From Blastocladiella britannica (taxonomy: Eukaryota > Blastocladiomycota > Blastocladiomycetes > Blastocladiales > Blastocladiaceae), in contig MU624550.1 in assembly GCA_025349905.2 (NCBI GenBank), positions 1-64,000 on the forward strand: a stretch of 64,000 nucleotides of DNA, read 5' to 3'. The notes beneath the pieces are model-generated. The model was not told the origin of the DNA. It saw nothing but the letters and a program-made list of their open reading frames with translations, and did no database searches. Made by a program: the position numbers and the translations under genes. This document shows, piece after piece, positions 34,396-45,538 of the stretch; positions within the stretch are counted from its first letter, which is position 1; the number at the start of each line of letters is the position of its first letter.

Positions 34396-36288
34396 CTAGT
34401 CCTGAGCAGCATGAGGAGCAGGAGCAGCAAGGGTTGACCAGATGCTCGCCACCGCGCGATCAAGCGACTCCACGGGCAATGGATGCGAGTCCGTATCCTC
34501 CTCACCGGTAGTGGTGGTAAAGTAGGCCGAAAGCACATCGTCAATGTTGCGAGACAGTGTACTGACGTGGCTCACGGGCCGAGACGCTCGCCAGGACTGG
34601 TCCTGATCGACGACACCGTTCTCCTCACCGGTCGTGATGGTGGGGCTCAACGCACGCGAAATGGGCCGGTGCAGCGCCGACAACGGGAACAACCCCGGCA
34701 TACCACTCCCACGCGTCAAGTTCTGGCCCATGGCCCACCCGTCATCGAACTCCGCCGTCACCACCACCTGGTCGCCCGGGTGCAAGTCCAGCTCGTCGTC
34801 TTGCTGCGGCTGGTACTGCGCAATAGCCTTGAACAGCTCGTCCACTTGCGGTTGCGCGCCGTGGAACGTGATTGGGTACAACCTTGGTGCGACCAATTGG
34901 GGCGGCAGTTTCAATGCTCCAAGCGATGTGAGACGCTTGTTGACCTTGGACGTTGCCAGATCGTCGCTGCTCGGTGCGGCGGCGGACTGCGCAGGGGCCG
35001 AGATGGTCACGAGCGGTGGTGGCGGCGCCTGGATCGCACTTGCGGGATGGCTCGAGGACACCTCGGAAACCTCGGAAACCTCGTCTCCGTCGGCACCGCC
35101 AAGGGTCGACTTGCCCGATGGCGGCGGGAGCGGCGTGGCCAGCGCCTCCATCAGCGCAAACGAGAGGTACGCGTCCTCGCCAAGCCCCAGCGACGGCTGC
35201 CTCGTGGCAGTAACTTTCTTTTGCGCCGTTGGAGCAGTTGCTGGAGCTTGAGGTGCCGACAGATCGTCCTTGATCACGACGGTCGTCTCCACCGATGCAG
35301 CTGCTGCAACTGGTTCAGGCTGCTGGGGCATTGGTTGCTGCACCGTCGGAGCAGTCGCACCGGCAATCGCCCTCGGCTCCTCCTCGGCCGGAACTACCAT
35401 CTCGGGGGTGCCCATGCGATCCAAGAAGTCAGACAACTCGGCGATCGGCGACGGGTCCGCTGTCGGAGTTGAGACTGGTGAATAGAGGCTCTTGGTACGG
35501 CTCGGCGGCAGGGAAAGATCCGTCGCACCCAGAGTCGTCGTCGTCATCGGGGTCCGTGGGACCGGCGCGCTGCCACCACTGACCTGGCGCATCGCCACCG
35601 CGGCGGCCGCGGGTCGCATCGGAACTCCTCTTCTGTCAGCAGCGGCCGGTGGGTCCTTGGCGTGAATGGACGCTGTGCGTCTAGCCGGCCACTTGCGGAT
35701 ATGTTCTGGCAATGGAACGGCAGCGGCCGCCGTCGTCGTATCCGCTTGGACGTGCTGCTGATCACCGCCACCAAGGCGCGGCCGACTCGGCCGCGACAGA
35801 GCATCAAATTCCTCAGTCACGGCCCGTGGAGGCCTCGGCGGTGGCGTCGCGATCATCGGGCGGGGCGAAGTTGGGAGAATGCGCGAGAACCGGTCCTCGT
35901 CCTCAATCGACACGGGCCGAGCCGCAGCAGCCGCCATCGTTGTTGGCAAGTACATGGACGACTCGCGCCCTTTGTTGCTCTGGTTGTTGATGATCACCTC
36001 TGGGACTGCTGGAGCCGTCCGCGGTTTCTGGGTGGGCAAGTACATGCTACTAGCGCGCCAGCTGCTACGAACACGCTTGACCGCCGCTGCCGCCGCTAGT
36101 CGCAGCTGATGGGACTGTTCTTTCACAAAGTTATTGTACGAGATGAACAAGATCAGTACGACCACAATCAGGCAGCCAGTAATTATAAACACTGGCGTAA
36201 ATTGGCTCGTGACGCTCTCTGAACTGGTCATTTGGCCGGCAGCATGTCCAGCGCACAGGGCCAAGAGGACGCAAAGGCCGCTGATCAT
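34396..36288 (-). CDS. Type I membrane protein with cytoplasmic SH3 domain (630 aa)
   Basis: Single exon. Signal peptide (MISGLCVLLALCAGHAAG), a very short outer segment of about 12 residues, a membrane helix (VFIITGCLIVVVLILFIS, about 32-49), then a long disordered cytoplasmic region rich in Pro, Ala, Thr and Ser. Near the C-terminus is an SH3 domain (about 480-533): ALYDY-type start as AIAQYQPQQDDEL, then DLHPGD, DDGWAMGQN and GLFPLSAL. The layout resembles fungal Fus1- or Sho1-like surface signalling or fusion proteins in outline only. The tail after the SH3 domain is acidic and Ser-rich. Probable role: linking the plasma membrane to Pro-rich partners. Confidence 0.75.
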   Translation of the reverse strand: MISGLCVLLALCAGHAAGQMTSSESVTSQFTPVFIITGCLIVVVLILFISYNNFVKEQSHQLRLAAAAAVKRVRSSWRASSMYLPTQKPRTAPAVPEVIINNQSNKGRESSMYLPTTMAAAAARPVSIEDEDRFSRILPTSPRPMIATPPPRPPRAVTEEFDALSRPSRPRLGGGDQQHVQADTTTAAAAVPLPEHIRKWPARRTASIHAKDPPAAADRRGVPMRPAAAAVAMRQVSGGSAPVPRTPMTTTTLGATDLSLPPSRTKSLYSPVSTPTADPSPIAELSDFLDRMGTPEMVVPAEEEPRAIAGATAPTVQQPMPQQPEPVAAAASVETTVVIKDDLSAPQAPATAPTAQKKVTATRQPSLGLGEDAYLSFALMEALATPLPPPSGKSTLGGADGDEVSEVSEVSSSHPASAIQAPPPPLVTISAPAQSAAAPSSDDLATSKVNKRLTSLGALKLPPQLVAPRLYPITFHGAQPQVDELFKAIAQYQPQQDDELDLHPGDQVVVTAEFDDGWAMGQNLTRGSGMPGLFPLSALHRPISRALSPTITTGEENGVVDQDQSWRASRPVSHVSTLSRNIDDVLSAYFTTTTGEEDTDSHPLPVESLDRAVASIWSTLAAPAPHAAQD

Positions 36289-36543
36289 TTCTATTGGCCT
36301 GTTGCTGATACTGTGAGTGTTTCCAAGCTAACATCGATTTCGTTGGACATACTTCCTATGATTTTATGCAAGTAAATACACTCTATTGGCACCCTGCGAA
36401 AGAGCCGGCGTCTGCATTTTTTTCCCTTCGTTGTTGGAGCTTTTGGCCGCATCAAATCAAATAAACTCAACTTTGAAACATACGCCCACTCCTCCGATCC
36501 GCCACACATTCACAAAAATAAATACATACAAAAGCACGCTCTC

Positions 36544-39500
36544 TCAGGCAACGTAATGATATTCGCGCGTATCCGACGGCGACCGCTCCAAGAACTCGCG
36601 GTCAATCAGCGTCTCAATCTGCTTCTTGATCAACGTCGGCTGACAAATGAACCGCGGGGTGACGATCCGCGTCACTTCCGCCACCAGCTCGTTATGGACC
36701 AACCGGCGACGGGCCTTCATGACCCGCACGATCGCCGCGTCCACCAAGTGCCGGCGCTCCTGGTCGACGTCGGCGTGCACCGATGCGCGGTCGGCGTCGC
36801 CCTCGGCCCGCGTGGTGCCGACGATTGCCGCAATCTTGATGCGCGTCATCTTGTGCGTGAACGACGCGTTGAACGTGAACGTATCTCCTGCGTTCACGGC
36901 TTTACTGGTCATTGGGGACTTGGTCAGCAGCGCTACTTTGCCCACTGACACCGACTGCAGCGTGCGCTTGAGCTCGGGCGCGGGGATCCCGGTTTCCGTG
37001 AGCATGTCCTGTTGTATTATTTTTGATAGTTCAGTATGTTGTTCGGTGATAGCGAAATTGAGAGACAAACCTCATATGTCCACGTATCGTGACGGTTGAA
37101 GAGCATCAGGACCACCATCGTGTACGTGGTGACAGACAGCTCGCGCTTGGCCTTGTAGTATGCCGTTACATCCGCCGTACCCTTTGTTTGATAATGTGTC
37201 AGTATCAAGTGTCAAACAAAGAAGAAAATAAAAACGAACCAATGACGGCATCCACGTCAAGACGCGGCGACTAAACCGCTTGGCATAGTACTCTTCGAAC
37301 ACGGTCATCATGGCGCGCACCGCGTCCGGGTACACGACCGCCGCCGCGGGTCCCGCGGCCAATTCCGCGGCAGCGCGCGATCCCTCAGGTGCAGCGGCCA
37401 ATGCCGACGCCGACGCGCTCGCGGTCCCACCCACAGGCCACGACGCCGAAGTCAGCACGTTGACAATGAGTCCCGGTCCCGTTGCAATCAGCGGGTTATC
37501 GGTCGTCGCCACGATCACGCGCCGGTGCACTTCAAAGTCGGCGGCGATTTCGGCCGACATGGCCATATCCGTGAGCATTTTCTCCATGCGCACCGTGAAC
37601 TGAGCGCCGGCCATACTGCGCAGCTGCGCAATCACCGACTGCTCGGCCTCGTCGGACGCCGACGACTTGCGCAGCAGTCGCCGCGACAGGCACTGCGAGT
37701 AGAACCGGTCAAACTCGTCGCGCTGTTGCAGGAACTGGAACACGGACAGCGCGTTCTTGACGGCGGCATCGGCATCGGCGTCCGATTGTTTGGTGGACCG
37801 TTTCAGATGGTGGTCGAGGAACAGCGCCAGGTACTCGGGTGCGCGCGGGGCATGGTTGATCACCACGGTTTCGACATCGTGCAAGCCGCGCTCAAACAAC
37901 GGGTCGGACGCAAAGCACCGCAGTTGCACGTGGTTGATGAGGCGTTGCACGCCCACCACGTGTGATACCCACTTGAGCGCCTCGGAAGACGCCTGGTCCG
38001 GTGCGTCGCCGGCCGTAGCGGTGCCAGTGCGACCCCGCGCGGGCTTGGTTGCGGCTGCAGCAGAAGAAGAAGCAGGCGCAGTAGCACCAGCGGCGCTTCC
38101 CACCGACATGATGGATGAAGGGGCTGAAGTGCCGATCGGGGTGCCACCAGCAGGCGGCTCGTCGTCGTCACCCTGTTCAGTAGCACCAGCAGCACCGCCA
38201 TTCATTCCCTGCCGACCAATAGCGATAGTCGCCTCGACCGGCGCCGCGCACCCGATATCCCTAATTTTCTGCACCACGGCCTTGCGCAGCACCTCGAGCC
38301 CGACTTTCCCGTCGACCTGTGCGTACAGCCGGTACGCGCGACCCAAGCACGCCTCGACCGCATTCTCGGCGCTCGCCAGTGCCAGTGGGGCCACCACCCC
38401 TGCCAGCACGTGCGCGTGGTGCGCGACCAGCATGGTGTCGTGGATCGTGCGCATCAGTGCCGCGCGGGTCGACCGGTGAACCCCGCCGGTGGCCGCGCGC
38501 GCGTCCTCGTGCGCGAGGATCTCGTCCACGCGCTGCAAGTACGACGCCGAGTCCAGCGTCGCGAGCATGTCGGTGGACTTGCGCGCAAAGTACAGGCCGG
38601 ACGAGGCGAGGAACGCGCGCTCGAAATCAGCGGCATACACGCTACATGCGGTGGTCGGGAGCGACTCGCCAAAGATGTTTGTTGGGTGACGGAGGCCTGA
38701 TTCATTCGTTGAGTCAGTGACGATAGAGACACCCAAAGAAAATAGGGGAATGAACGAACGCAATGGGTCGGCAGCACTGTCGCCCAGGTCCACAAGCATG
38801 GCGATGGCGCGCTTGATGAGCCCCTGATCGGTGACGAGTCCCTCGCGGTCGGCCTGGATCTGGGCTAGCAGGCAGGCGCGCAGGGCACCTCGCACGTTGG
38901 TCGAGGTGGAGCGCAGGCCGTGGTCGCGGAACACGAGCAGGCCCATCTCCCAGGACGTTGGCAGGCGGCGCTCGATCAAGTAGTTCTTGTCCTATTAACC
39001 ATTTTTTTCTTTTCTTCAATAGAGCTCTGAAATGGGTTAAAAGATACAAGACGGTATGGTATATACCAAGTACATGAGCACGTCCGAGACCAGCTTCATA
39101 GTGGTAACAAAGTGGTCCCACACGCCCAAGACCGTAGCCAAGAAAAGTCTACCCTGGTCCCCACCCAGCGCAGCCAGTGACTCGGGGGACGCCACTGTCC
39201 ATGCGGACGCAGTCGACGACGGGGCAGCGTCAGCATCCGTACTCGTAGTAGAGGGCACCGGAAACGACAGGTCCGTAATGAGCGGGGCCAAGCGATCGTC
39301 CACCGTGGCTTTCAGCAGCTCGGAAAGCGTGGCAATCAGGGCCGAGCACAGCTGGTCCCCACGGCGCGCCAACGTGAGCTGGTAAGCGTTCCGGTAGATC
39401 TGTTCGAAAGACAGCGTCGATGCCGACTGGGTGTAGATGACACGGGTGGCGGACGTGACCACGGCCATGGCGTCGGCGTGGGCGGTGGCGCTCGCGGAGG

Positions 39501-39567
39501 ACCCGCCGGGGCCAGCGGACCCGGGAGCGCGTGCCGGTCGGATTTTGAGCTTTTGTGCTGAAGACAT
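36544..39567 (-). CDS. Cullin-3-type ubiquitin ligase scaffold
   Basis: Scaffold of a cullin-RING ubiquitin ligase. Exons 39567-39067, 38991-37240 (probably interrupted by an in-frame 63-nt intron, 38759-38697), 37181-37071 and 37008-36544; 942 aa, or 921 if that intron is removed. The first exon matches the cullin N-terminal helix (FEQIYRNAYQLTLARRGDQL), then DKNYLIERRLPTSWEMGL. The C-terminal winged helix has the neddylation motif AAIVRVMKARRRLVHNEL (Lys about 60 residues from the end) and ends EFLERSPSDTREYHYVA. The ending and N-terminus favour CUL3, which uses BTB adaptors. An Ala/Gly/Pro-rich insert (about residues 430-490) is unusual and probably disordered. Three GT-AG introns restore frame exactly. 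Confidence 0.9.
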
Positions 39568-39772
39568 GGCTTTTCTTTAATTTTGTCGTTTTAAGAGATG
39601 CCCTCAGAAATCGGACACCGACACAGTAATGCAATGCAACCAAATGCAAATGCAACCATGAAATGGCGACATGCTGTGGGGGGTGGGGGAGGGTTCTCGG
39701 CAGGTTGCGTTGCTGACTTGATCTTGGTCCTGATCGTCGGTCGGGGAAACGGCCAACGGCCAACTCCTCGGC

Positions 39773-39782
39773 TATATAAAAG
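39773..39782 (+). promoter_or_regulatory. TATA box of aldo/keto reductase gene
   Basis: TATATAAAAG lies 67 bp upstream of the ATG at 39849, in a GC-rich setting, followed by a C-rich leader. It is the clearest TATA element in the window. Confidence 0.7.
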
Positions 39783-39848
39783 GGACGGACCGCCCCCTGC
39801 CCTCGCAGCAACTTGCGCACCCACATCAATTGCAAAAGCAAAAAACAA

Positions 39849-40851
39849 ATGCCCTCATACACCCTTAACACCAAGCTGCCCGTCCCGGCTCTGGCGTACG
39901 GCACCGGCACCAAGTGGTTCAAGCGCGGCGACTCCACCTCGCCCATCAGTCGCGACCTGGTCGACGCCATCAAAGCCGCGCTGACGGTCGGCGTGCGCCA
40001 CATCGACACGGCCGAGATTTACAACACCGAGGCCGAGGTTGGGGTAGCCGTGCGTGAGTTTCTGGCCGAGAACAACGGCACCGTCACGCGTACCGACCTG
40101 TACATCACGTCCAAGATCTACCCGGGCCTGGGCGACGTGGACGGCACCGTGCGCAAGTCGCTGGAGCTGCTGCAGACCGAGTACATTGACTTGTACCTGA
40201 TCCACGCGTACGTCTCTATCTTTTTTTCTCCCAGGACGACCAGCGTAACTCATAAATGGAGAAAAAAAAAAACATAGACCGTTCCTGGACCGCGTCGCCA
40301 ACCTCCCGGCCGACTACACGATCTCGGACGCGTGGCGCAAGCTCGAGGCCCACCACGCGTCGGGCGTGCTACGTTCGATCGGTGTCTCCAACTTTGACTT
40401 GCCGCACCTGGACGAGCTGGTAGCCGGTGGAAGCGCCGTGGTCCCCGCCGTGAACCAGATCGAGTTCCACCCGCTCCTCCCGCAACCGATCCTGCGTGCC
40501 GGCCTCACGTCCCGCGGCATTATTGCCGCATCGTACGGCCCGTTGGTCCCACTCAACAACGCCCTCGAAACACTGCAAGCCTCTGAGCCTGGCCGTGCGT
40601 TCCTAGCGGCCTTGGACGCGCCCGCGGCGCGGCTGGGCGTGGACCGCAGCGCGGTGTTGCTGCGGTGGAACCTGGATCAGGGCCACATTGTAGTGTCCAC
40701 CAGCGCCAAGGTGGAGCGCGTGGTGCAGTTCTTGGCGATCGGGTCCGACAAGTTCGCGCTGACGGCCAGCGAGCGCGATGCTATTTCCAGCACCGGCGCT
40801 GCGGCCGACAAGCTGCGCAAGTTCTGGCCCACGGGTCGGTTCCAGGAGTAA
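39849..40851 (+). CDS. Aldo/keto reductase (310 aa, 2 exons)
   Basis: NADPH-dependent reductase of carbonyl compounds. Exons 39849-40207 and 40278-40851. The catalytic tetrad is complete: Asp53 and Tyr58 (HIDTAEIYNTE), Lys89 (YITSKI) and His119 (LYLIHAP, split by the intron). Other family signatures are GVSNFDLPHL, NQIEFHPLL and a C-terminal VVSTSAKVERV cofactor-binding motif (a variant of the usual IPKS region). Length is typical. A good TATA box precedes it. The 70-nt intron has complementary T- and A-rich arms (see findings). Substrate cannot be told from sequence. It ends 34 bp from the convergent neighbour. Confidence 0.92.
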
Positions 40852-40885
40852 ATGCTCCTTGCAAATATATGGATTTTTTATTGGC

Positions 40886-42379
40886 TTATTTCGATCCGAC
40901 CAGGACCACCTTGGATATGAGAAACAGGTTGAGGAGTACCACCGCGGCCAGCGCCGCGCCTCGGCTACTCGATTCGGCTGCGGCGCGCTCGCTGGATGCG
41001 TCTCGACGGCTTTCGGACGATGCTGTTGAAGCGACGCGTGTTGCAACTGATGGTGTTGGTGATGGTGGCCGCGCTATTGACTCAACCATGACGGGATCTG
41101 GCGGTGGCGGTGCCGCCTTGGCCCGCTGTCGGTGCACTGCAGCAGCATACATTCGTGGCGGTTCCTCATGAATCGTAATGACGATCGGCGGCGGCGCTTG
41201 GATGACTGGCGGCGGCGGCGGTGGCGGAGGCGGTGGCGGTGAAAGTGAAGAGACATGCGACAACGGTGGCAATGTCGGCAATGCAGGAGGGACCGGGTCC
41301 ACTAGGATAGACCTTCCGCCCCTCGTCGCCCAGCCCGGATCCGCACCGCGTGCTTGCTGCTGATGCTCCGAAAACAAGGTGGACGACTGAGGAGGAGGAG
41401 GAGGAGGAGGAGAGGGATGATGCAAATGGTGCAGGTGTGGTGAATACGGCCACGGTGCGCCCTCGACGGCCTGGGCAGTCATTGCATGCGGTCCCCCTTG
41501 GTAGCCAGATCGCGGCATTTGCGGACTGGAGAATCCCTCGCCGCCATGCGTGTGCCAGTGGGGAGGTGGTGGTTGTGCCATAGTGTGCAATAATGGGGTG
41601 GTGCGGTAGGACATGGGCTCAGGCGCGGGCACGGTGTCCAGAGGGTGGTAGAGGCAAGGGCACGTGCAGGTGCGAGTTCCAGGCAGCTGATCCCGCCGAC
41701 CAGGAATACCAGTGACGGGCGACGGTGAAAATTGTCGGCCGCCCCGCCCGCGATCCGCCTGCTGCCAAGACGAAGAAGAAAAAGACCATTCAGAGGAGGA
41801 GGCGGCCAAGAGCTCAGTCTGCACGCCGCACGAGACGGCGGCGGTGCTCGGGCGGCGATGGTGATTATGACAGTCGTCATCGACTTGGACCCCGACATGG
41901 AATGTAGATTGCCCAAGGCGGGTGGTGCAGACAGGACGCTCAATAGTTTGAACGGCAGCGTCGGCGCGCGGCCAGTGCAGGCGTGCTTCCAGGTCGGCGG
42001 CGCGTCGGTTTGCCAGCTCTACATCACGGCGCGAGTCGCGAAGCATGGTTGCCAGCTCCAGCACTGACGAATGCAAAGCGGCGGCGGCACTGGCGGCCTG
42101 ATCGGCGGCGGCGGCAGCAGCGTAGGCTGCATCCACGGCATGTTGTGCCTCCTGGCGCGAGATGGGAGCTGTTTTTTTTTTTTGATTGAGTGGGAATCGA
42201 TTCAATAAGAATTGGAATTGGAAGGGTGCGGACAGGCGGAGTAAGAAAAGTCGGGCCGTGAAGGCGAGGGCTGCGATGATCGCGACGACGGCGGTGGAGA
42301 GGCCAGGTGCGATGGAGACGGTCGGTTGTGTTGCTGGTGATCTTCCTGTAGCGGCAGTGGAGCCGGCGGGCAAGTGCAT
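40886..42379 (-). CDS. Pro-rich protein with membrane segments at both ends (about 497 aa)
   Basis: Family not recognised. Taken as one exon from the ATG at 42379; the upstream part of the open frame has no better ATG. An N-terminal hydrophobic helix (STAVVAIIAALAFTARLFLL) is followed by an Ala-rich coiled-coil-like region (AVDAAYAAAAAADQAAS, ELATMLRDSRRDVELANRR). Then come a long disordered part with poly-Pro runs, poly-His/Ser patches and a short CTCPC cluster. The C-terminus is again hydrophobic (AALAAVVLLNLFLISKVVLV), suggesting a tail anchor. A T-tract and acceptor-like CAG near 42170 hint at a possible intron, but no frame-keeping donor was found. Confidence in the exact N-terminus is moderate. 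Confidence 0.6.
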   Translation of the reverse strand: MHLPAGSTAATGRSPATQPTVSIAPGLSTAVVAIIAALAFTARLFLLRLSAPFQFQFLLNRFPLNQKKKTAPISRQEAQHAVDAAYAAAAAADQAASAAAALHSSVLELATMLRDSRRDVELANRRAADLEARLHWPRADAAVQTIERPVCTTRLGQSTFHVGVQVDDDCHNHHRRPSTAAVSCGVQTELLAASSSEWSFSSSSWQQADRGRGGRQFSPSPVTGIPGRRDQLPGTRTCTCPCLYHPLDTVPAPEPMSYRTTPLLHTMAQPPPPHWHTHGGEGFSSPQMPRSGYQGGPHAMTAQAVEGAPWPYSPHLHHLHHPSPPPPPPPQSSTLFSEHQQQARGADPGWATRGGRSILVDPVPPALPTLPPLSHVSSLSPPPPPPPPPPPVIQAPPPIVITIHEEPPRMYAAAVHRQRAKAAPPPPDPVMVESIARPPSPTPSVATRVASTASSESRRDASSERAAAESSSRGAALAAVVLLNLFLISKVVLVGSK

Positions 42380-42736
42380 AGCGGTTTGGTGTGTCGTGTT
42401 GGAGCTAGCATTATATTTGGGTGATTTTGCCAAAGAGCTCTCGCTCACAAAAGGGAAGAGGTCCGCCACACTCGTGCAAAGCTTTTTTCTTGGTGCGAAT
42501 GTGCTCGGCGAGCAAGTCACTGGAGTGGATCTCGCAAAACGGCCAACCTAGTTCTATGAGTGTCCATGGTCTTGCATGTCGGAAGGGCTGGCCTGCCAAC
42601 AACATAAAGGAATTGCATGCTCGACCTCACACTTCCCTTTTGTCATCATTTCTTGAGGAAAGCTCCAAAAAGGGACAAAAAGGGAATCCCGCTCGCGCCC
42701 ACCTCTTTGCATTTTTACCTCAAACAAAGAAAGGAA
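42380..42736. other. Intergenic region, divergent promoters
   Basis: 357 bp between the Pro-rich membrane protein and the sulfide:quinone oxidoreductase gene. Short open frames on both strands (up to 64 codons) show no recognisable protein. No TATA box, tRNA or repeat was seen; it presumably holds both promoters. Confidence 0.5.
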
Positions 42737-44223
42737 ATGATGATTCCAACGATTCTGTCCCGCCACACCCTGGCAACCGCTGCCGCTGCCACCCCTCGCG
42801 ACCACTACCGCGTGGTGATTGTCGGTGCCGGAACCGGCGGTCTTGCCGTCGCCCACGCGCTGTCGACGTCGCTCCGGGGCGAGCGCATTGCCGTGGTGGA
42901 CGCGTCAGAGCAGCACGCCAACCAGCCGCTGTGGACTTTTGGTACGGTTCCTATTCATTTTTTTTTACGCCATATCCAAAAGACTCATACAAAATTTGAA
43001 CAGTCGGCGCCGGCCTCAAGTCATTCGAGTCGTCGGTGCGCCCAACCGCGTCGCTGCTGCCGAACGGGGTCACGCACGTGCGCGCCAACGTGGCTGCGCT
43101 CGATCCAGTGGCCCGCACACTCACCACTTCTGGAACGGGCTCCCCGACACTGTCGTACGACCACATTGTGCTGGCGCCCGGAATCGCCGCCGACTATACG
43201 TCGATCGGTGGGCTGGAAGCGTTGCTGGCCGATCCTAACGCGCGTGTGGTCTCCAACTACCACCCGGAATACGTGCAAAAGGGACCCGCCGCGATCGCGT
43301 CGCTGGCGCGTGCCGCGGGCCGCCCAGGAGCTCGCGAGCAGCGCGCACTGTTCACGATGCCCGCGTCGCCCATCAAGTGCCCGGGCGCTCCGCAAAAGAT
43401 GGCGTACTTGGCGGAAGAGGCGTGGCGCGACGCGGGTGTGCGCGGGAGCGTGCGTGTCGACTATGCGACCGGCACGCCACGTATCTTTGCCATTGACAAG
43501 TACGCGCGCGCGCTCGAGAAGGTGGCTGCTAGCCGCGGGGTCAACGTCACCACCCACGTGGACCTGGTTCGGGTGACCGACAGCGCCGCCACATTCAAAG
43601 TGTGCCCGGCTGCGCCCGGCGCCACGTCCCCACCGGCCGCGGGCACTCCAGGTACCGAGATCACGCTCGAGTACGATTTCCTGCACGTGTCCCCGCCGCA
43701 CCGGCCGCCGGCATTTATTCGCGCGGCGGGACTGGCGGACGCGGCCGGGTTTGTAGCCGTGGACCGCCACTCGCTGCAGCACGTCAAGTACCCGACGGTG
43801 TTTGCTTTGGGCGACGCCGCCGGCGTGCCCACGTCCAAGACGGCCGCCGCGGCCGCTGCCCAAACGCCCGTCCTGGTGACCAACTTGCTGGCGTCGTTGT
43901 CGGGTAAGCCCGCGACCGTTGCCAGCTACGACGGGTACGCTTCTTGCCCGCTCATCACGGGCAAGAAGAGCGTGATTTTGGCCGAGTTCTCGGGGTTCAC
44001 GGGCCAGCCGATGGAGACGTTTGGAGCCATGTCGGACCAGGGCGTGGAACGTGGGTGGGCGTACACCCTTACCGCCGACGTGCTGCCGTGGGTGTACTGG
44101 AACGGGCTGGTCAAGCAAGGGTGGTGGCAGGGACCCAAGGGTGTACGCGAGACGGTCACTGATGTGGCCAAGGCGGTTGGACTTGGCGGCGCTTCGTCGG
44201 GTCCTTCTTCTGCTTCGCCTTGA
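42737..44223 (+). CDS. Sulfide:quinone oxidoreductase, mitochondrial (474 aa, 2 exons)
   Basis: FAD enzyme that oxidises sulfide and passes electrons to ubiquinone at the inner mitochondrial membrane. Exons 42737-42941 and 43004-44223. The first 20 residues (RHTLATAAAATPRDHY) look like a mitochondrial targeting sequence. FAD-binding VVIVGAGTGGLAVA follows, then HANQPLWTFVGAG, the family hallmark, which is split by the intron. Two redox Cys candidates are present: CPGAPQK (about 194) and CPLITGKK (about 383). The second FAD motif is FALGDAAGVPTSKTAAA. The eukaryotic SQRDL-type C-terminus with PWVYWNGLVKQGWW is present. Two in-frame ATGs (42737, 42740) are equivalent. Confidence 0.93.
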
Positions 44224-44315
44224 GTCCTCTGGAGGTGTGCACATATTTTAGATGCAGTATTTGGGAAAATGTACAAGTAGATCAGTGGGAATCTCTTTCA
44301 AAATTCATTTAAGAA

Positions 44316-45459
44316 ATGTACAATCCGACACGCGGCGGTAACCGCGGCGGTCGCGACCAGTTCTCTTGGGACGAGGTCAAGTCCGACAAGCACCGCGAGA
44401 CATACGTCGGCCACTCGGTCATGGCCCCGACCGGTCGCTGGCAGAACGGCCGCGACATTCACTGGTACGCCAAGGCCAAGGGCGATGACCCCAACGGTGC
44501 TAACCCCCGAGCGGCGGCCGAGGAGGAGCTTCGTCGCGTCAAGGCCGCCGAGCACGAGGCGATGCTGGTTGCATTGTGCGTCATATACTTTTCCCGAGTG
44601 GGTCGACAGGACCTTCAGCACTAACCGCCGTATATGATCTCATAGGGGACTCAAGAAACCGTCGTCGTCCACCGACCCGGCCGCCGATGACGTGCACCGC
44701 ACCAAGGCCGAGCTGGCGCGCGTGATGGCGTCGATGGGCGATCTGGAGGCCGAGGACAGTTCCGCGGCAGGAGCCAACCCGGACGCGACCGTCGAGGCCG
44801 CCGACACGCACTTGCCCGGGCTCGGGTCGTCACGTTCGGCGCGCTTGATCCCACAACTGGCTGGGCGGTCGGCACCTACCCGGTTAGAGGGCAATGCGAC
44901 CGCTGCTTCATCGATGGCTCCACCGGCAGTGCCTGGGTCGTTGTCGCGCGAGGATCACAGCAGTCGTCGTCGCCGTCACCGGGAGGACGATCGCGAGCAT
45001 GGCGGTGGTGCTGGCGAAGACAAGAAGGATCGGCCGAGGCGACAGAGGCGGGATCGGTCGCGGTCACGGTCGCGCGAGGATCGTCGTCGTCGACGTCGCG
45101 AGGAGCGTGCCGATGAAGGTCACCACCATGCTGATGGTCGCCAGGATGATATCAGACACGAGAGTCGACGCGAGATTCAACGAGATGACCGTGCTCTCCA
45201 GCGTGACCGTGATCGTGATCATGACCGTGACCGTGCCCAAGAGCGTGATCGTGATCGAGTGAGCGATCGTGAGCATGGCCATGACCGTGATCGTAGGCAT
45301 GATCGTAGCACCAAGGACCGTGATCGCGACAGTCACGGGAGCGAAATGCGGAAATCCGACCACCCACTCGAAGCTCTCCGCGAAGCCGTTCGCAACAGTC
45401 GGACTCAGAGTCGTGGTCGTGGTCGAGATGACGACGACGGATACAGGCACCGTGAGTGA
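44316..45459 (+). CDS. MMTAG2-type (kinase phosphorylation domain) protein (357 aa, 2 exons)
   Basis: Exons 44316-44575 and 44646-45459. The N-terminal 60 residues match the conserved domain of human MMTAG2/C1orf35 and relatives: MYNPTRGGNRGGRDQFSWDE, DKHRETYVGHSVMAP and GRWQNGRDIHWYAK. This family is nuclear and linked to RNA processing, but its exact role is unsettled. The C-terminal half is a long charged domain of Arg-Asp and Arg-Glu dipeptides with His, like RS/RD splicing-related proteins. The intron keeps the frame (VAL-GLKKPSSS). The function assignment rests on the N-terminus only. Confidence 0.8.
45160..45345 (+). repeat. Coding RD/RE dipeptide repeat tract
   Basis: Imperfect 6-bp repeats (cgtgat/cgtgac and similar) encode Arg-Asp/Arg-Glu dipeptides at the end of the MMTAG2-type gene. 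Confidence 0.7.
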
Positions 45460-45538
45460 ATGAAGTCCCTTTCCGCTTTTCTTTGTCTTGCATGGGCTCT
45501 TTCGCAAAACGACAAGCAAAAAAAAAAAGGAAGCAAAA

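Noticed and set aside
42169..42233. Intron in the Pro-rich membrane protein gene
   Set aside because: The acceptor with A-run looks good, but the available GT donor gives 65 nt, which would break the frame; kept as one exon.
42411..42605. 64-codon minus-strand frame in the SQR upstream region
   Set aside because: Short, no start context and no recognisable motif; intergenic by position.
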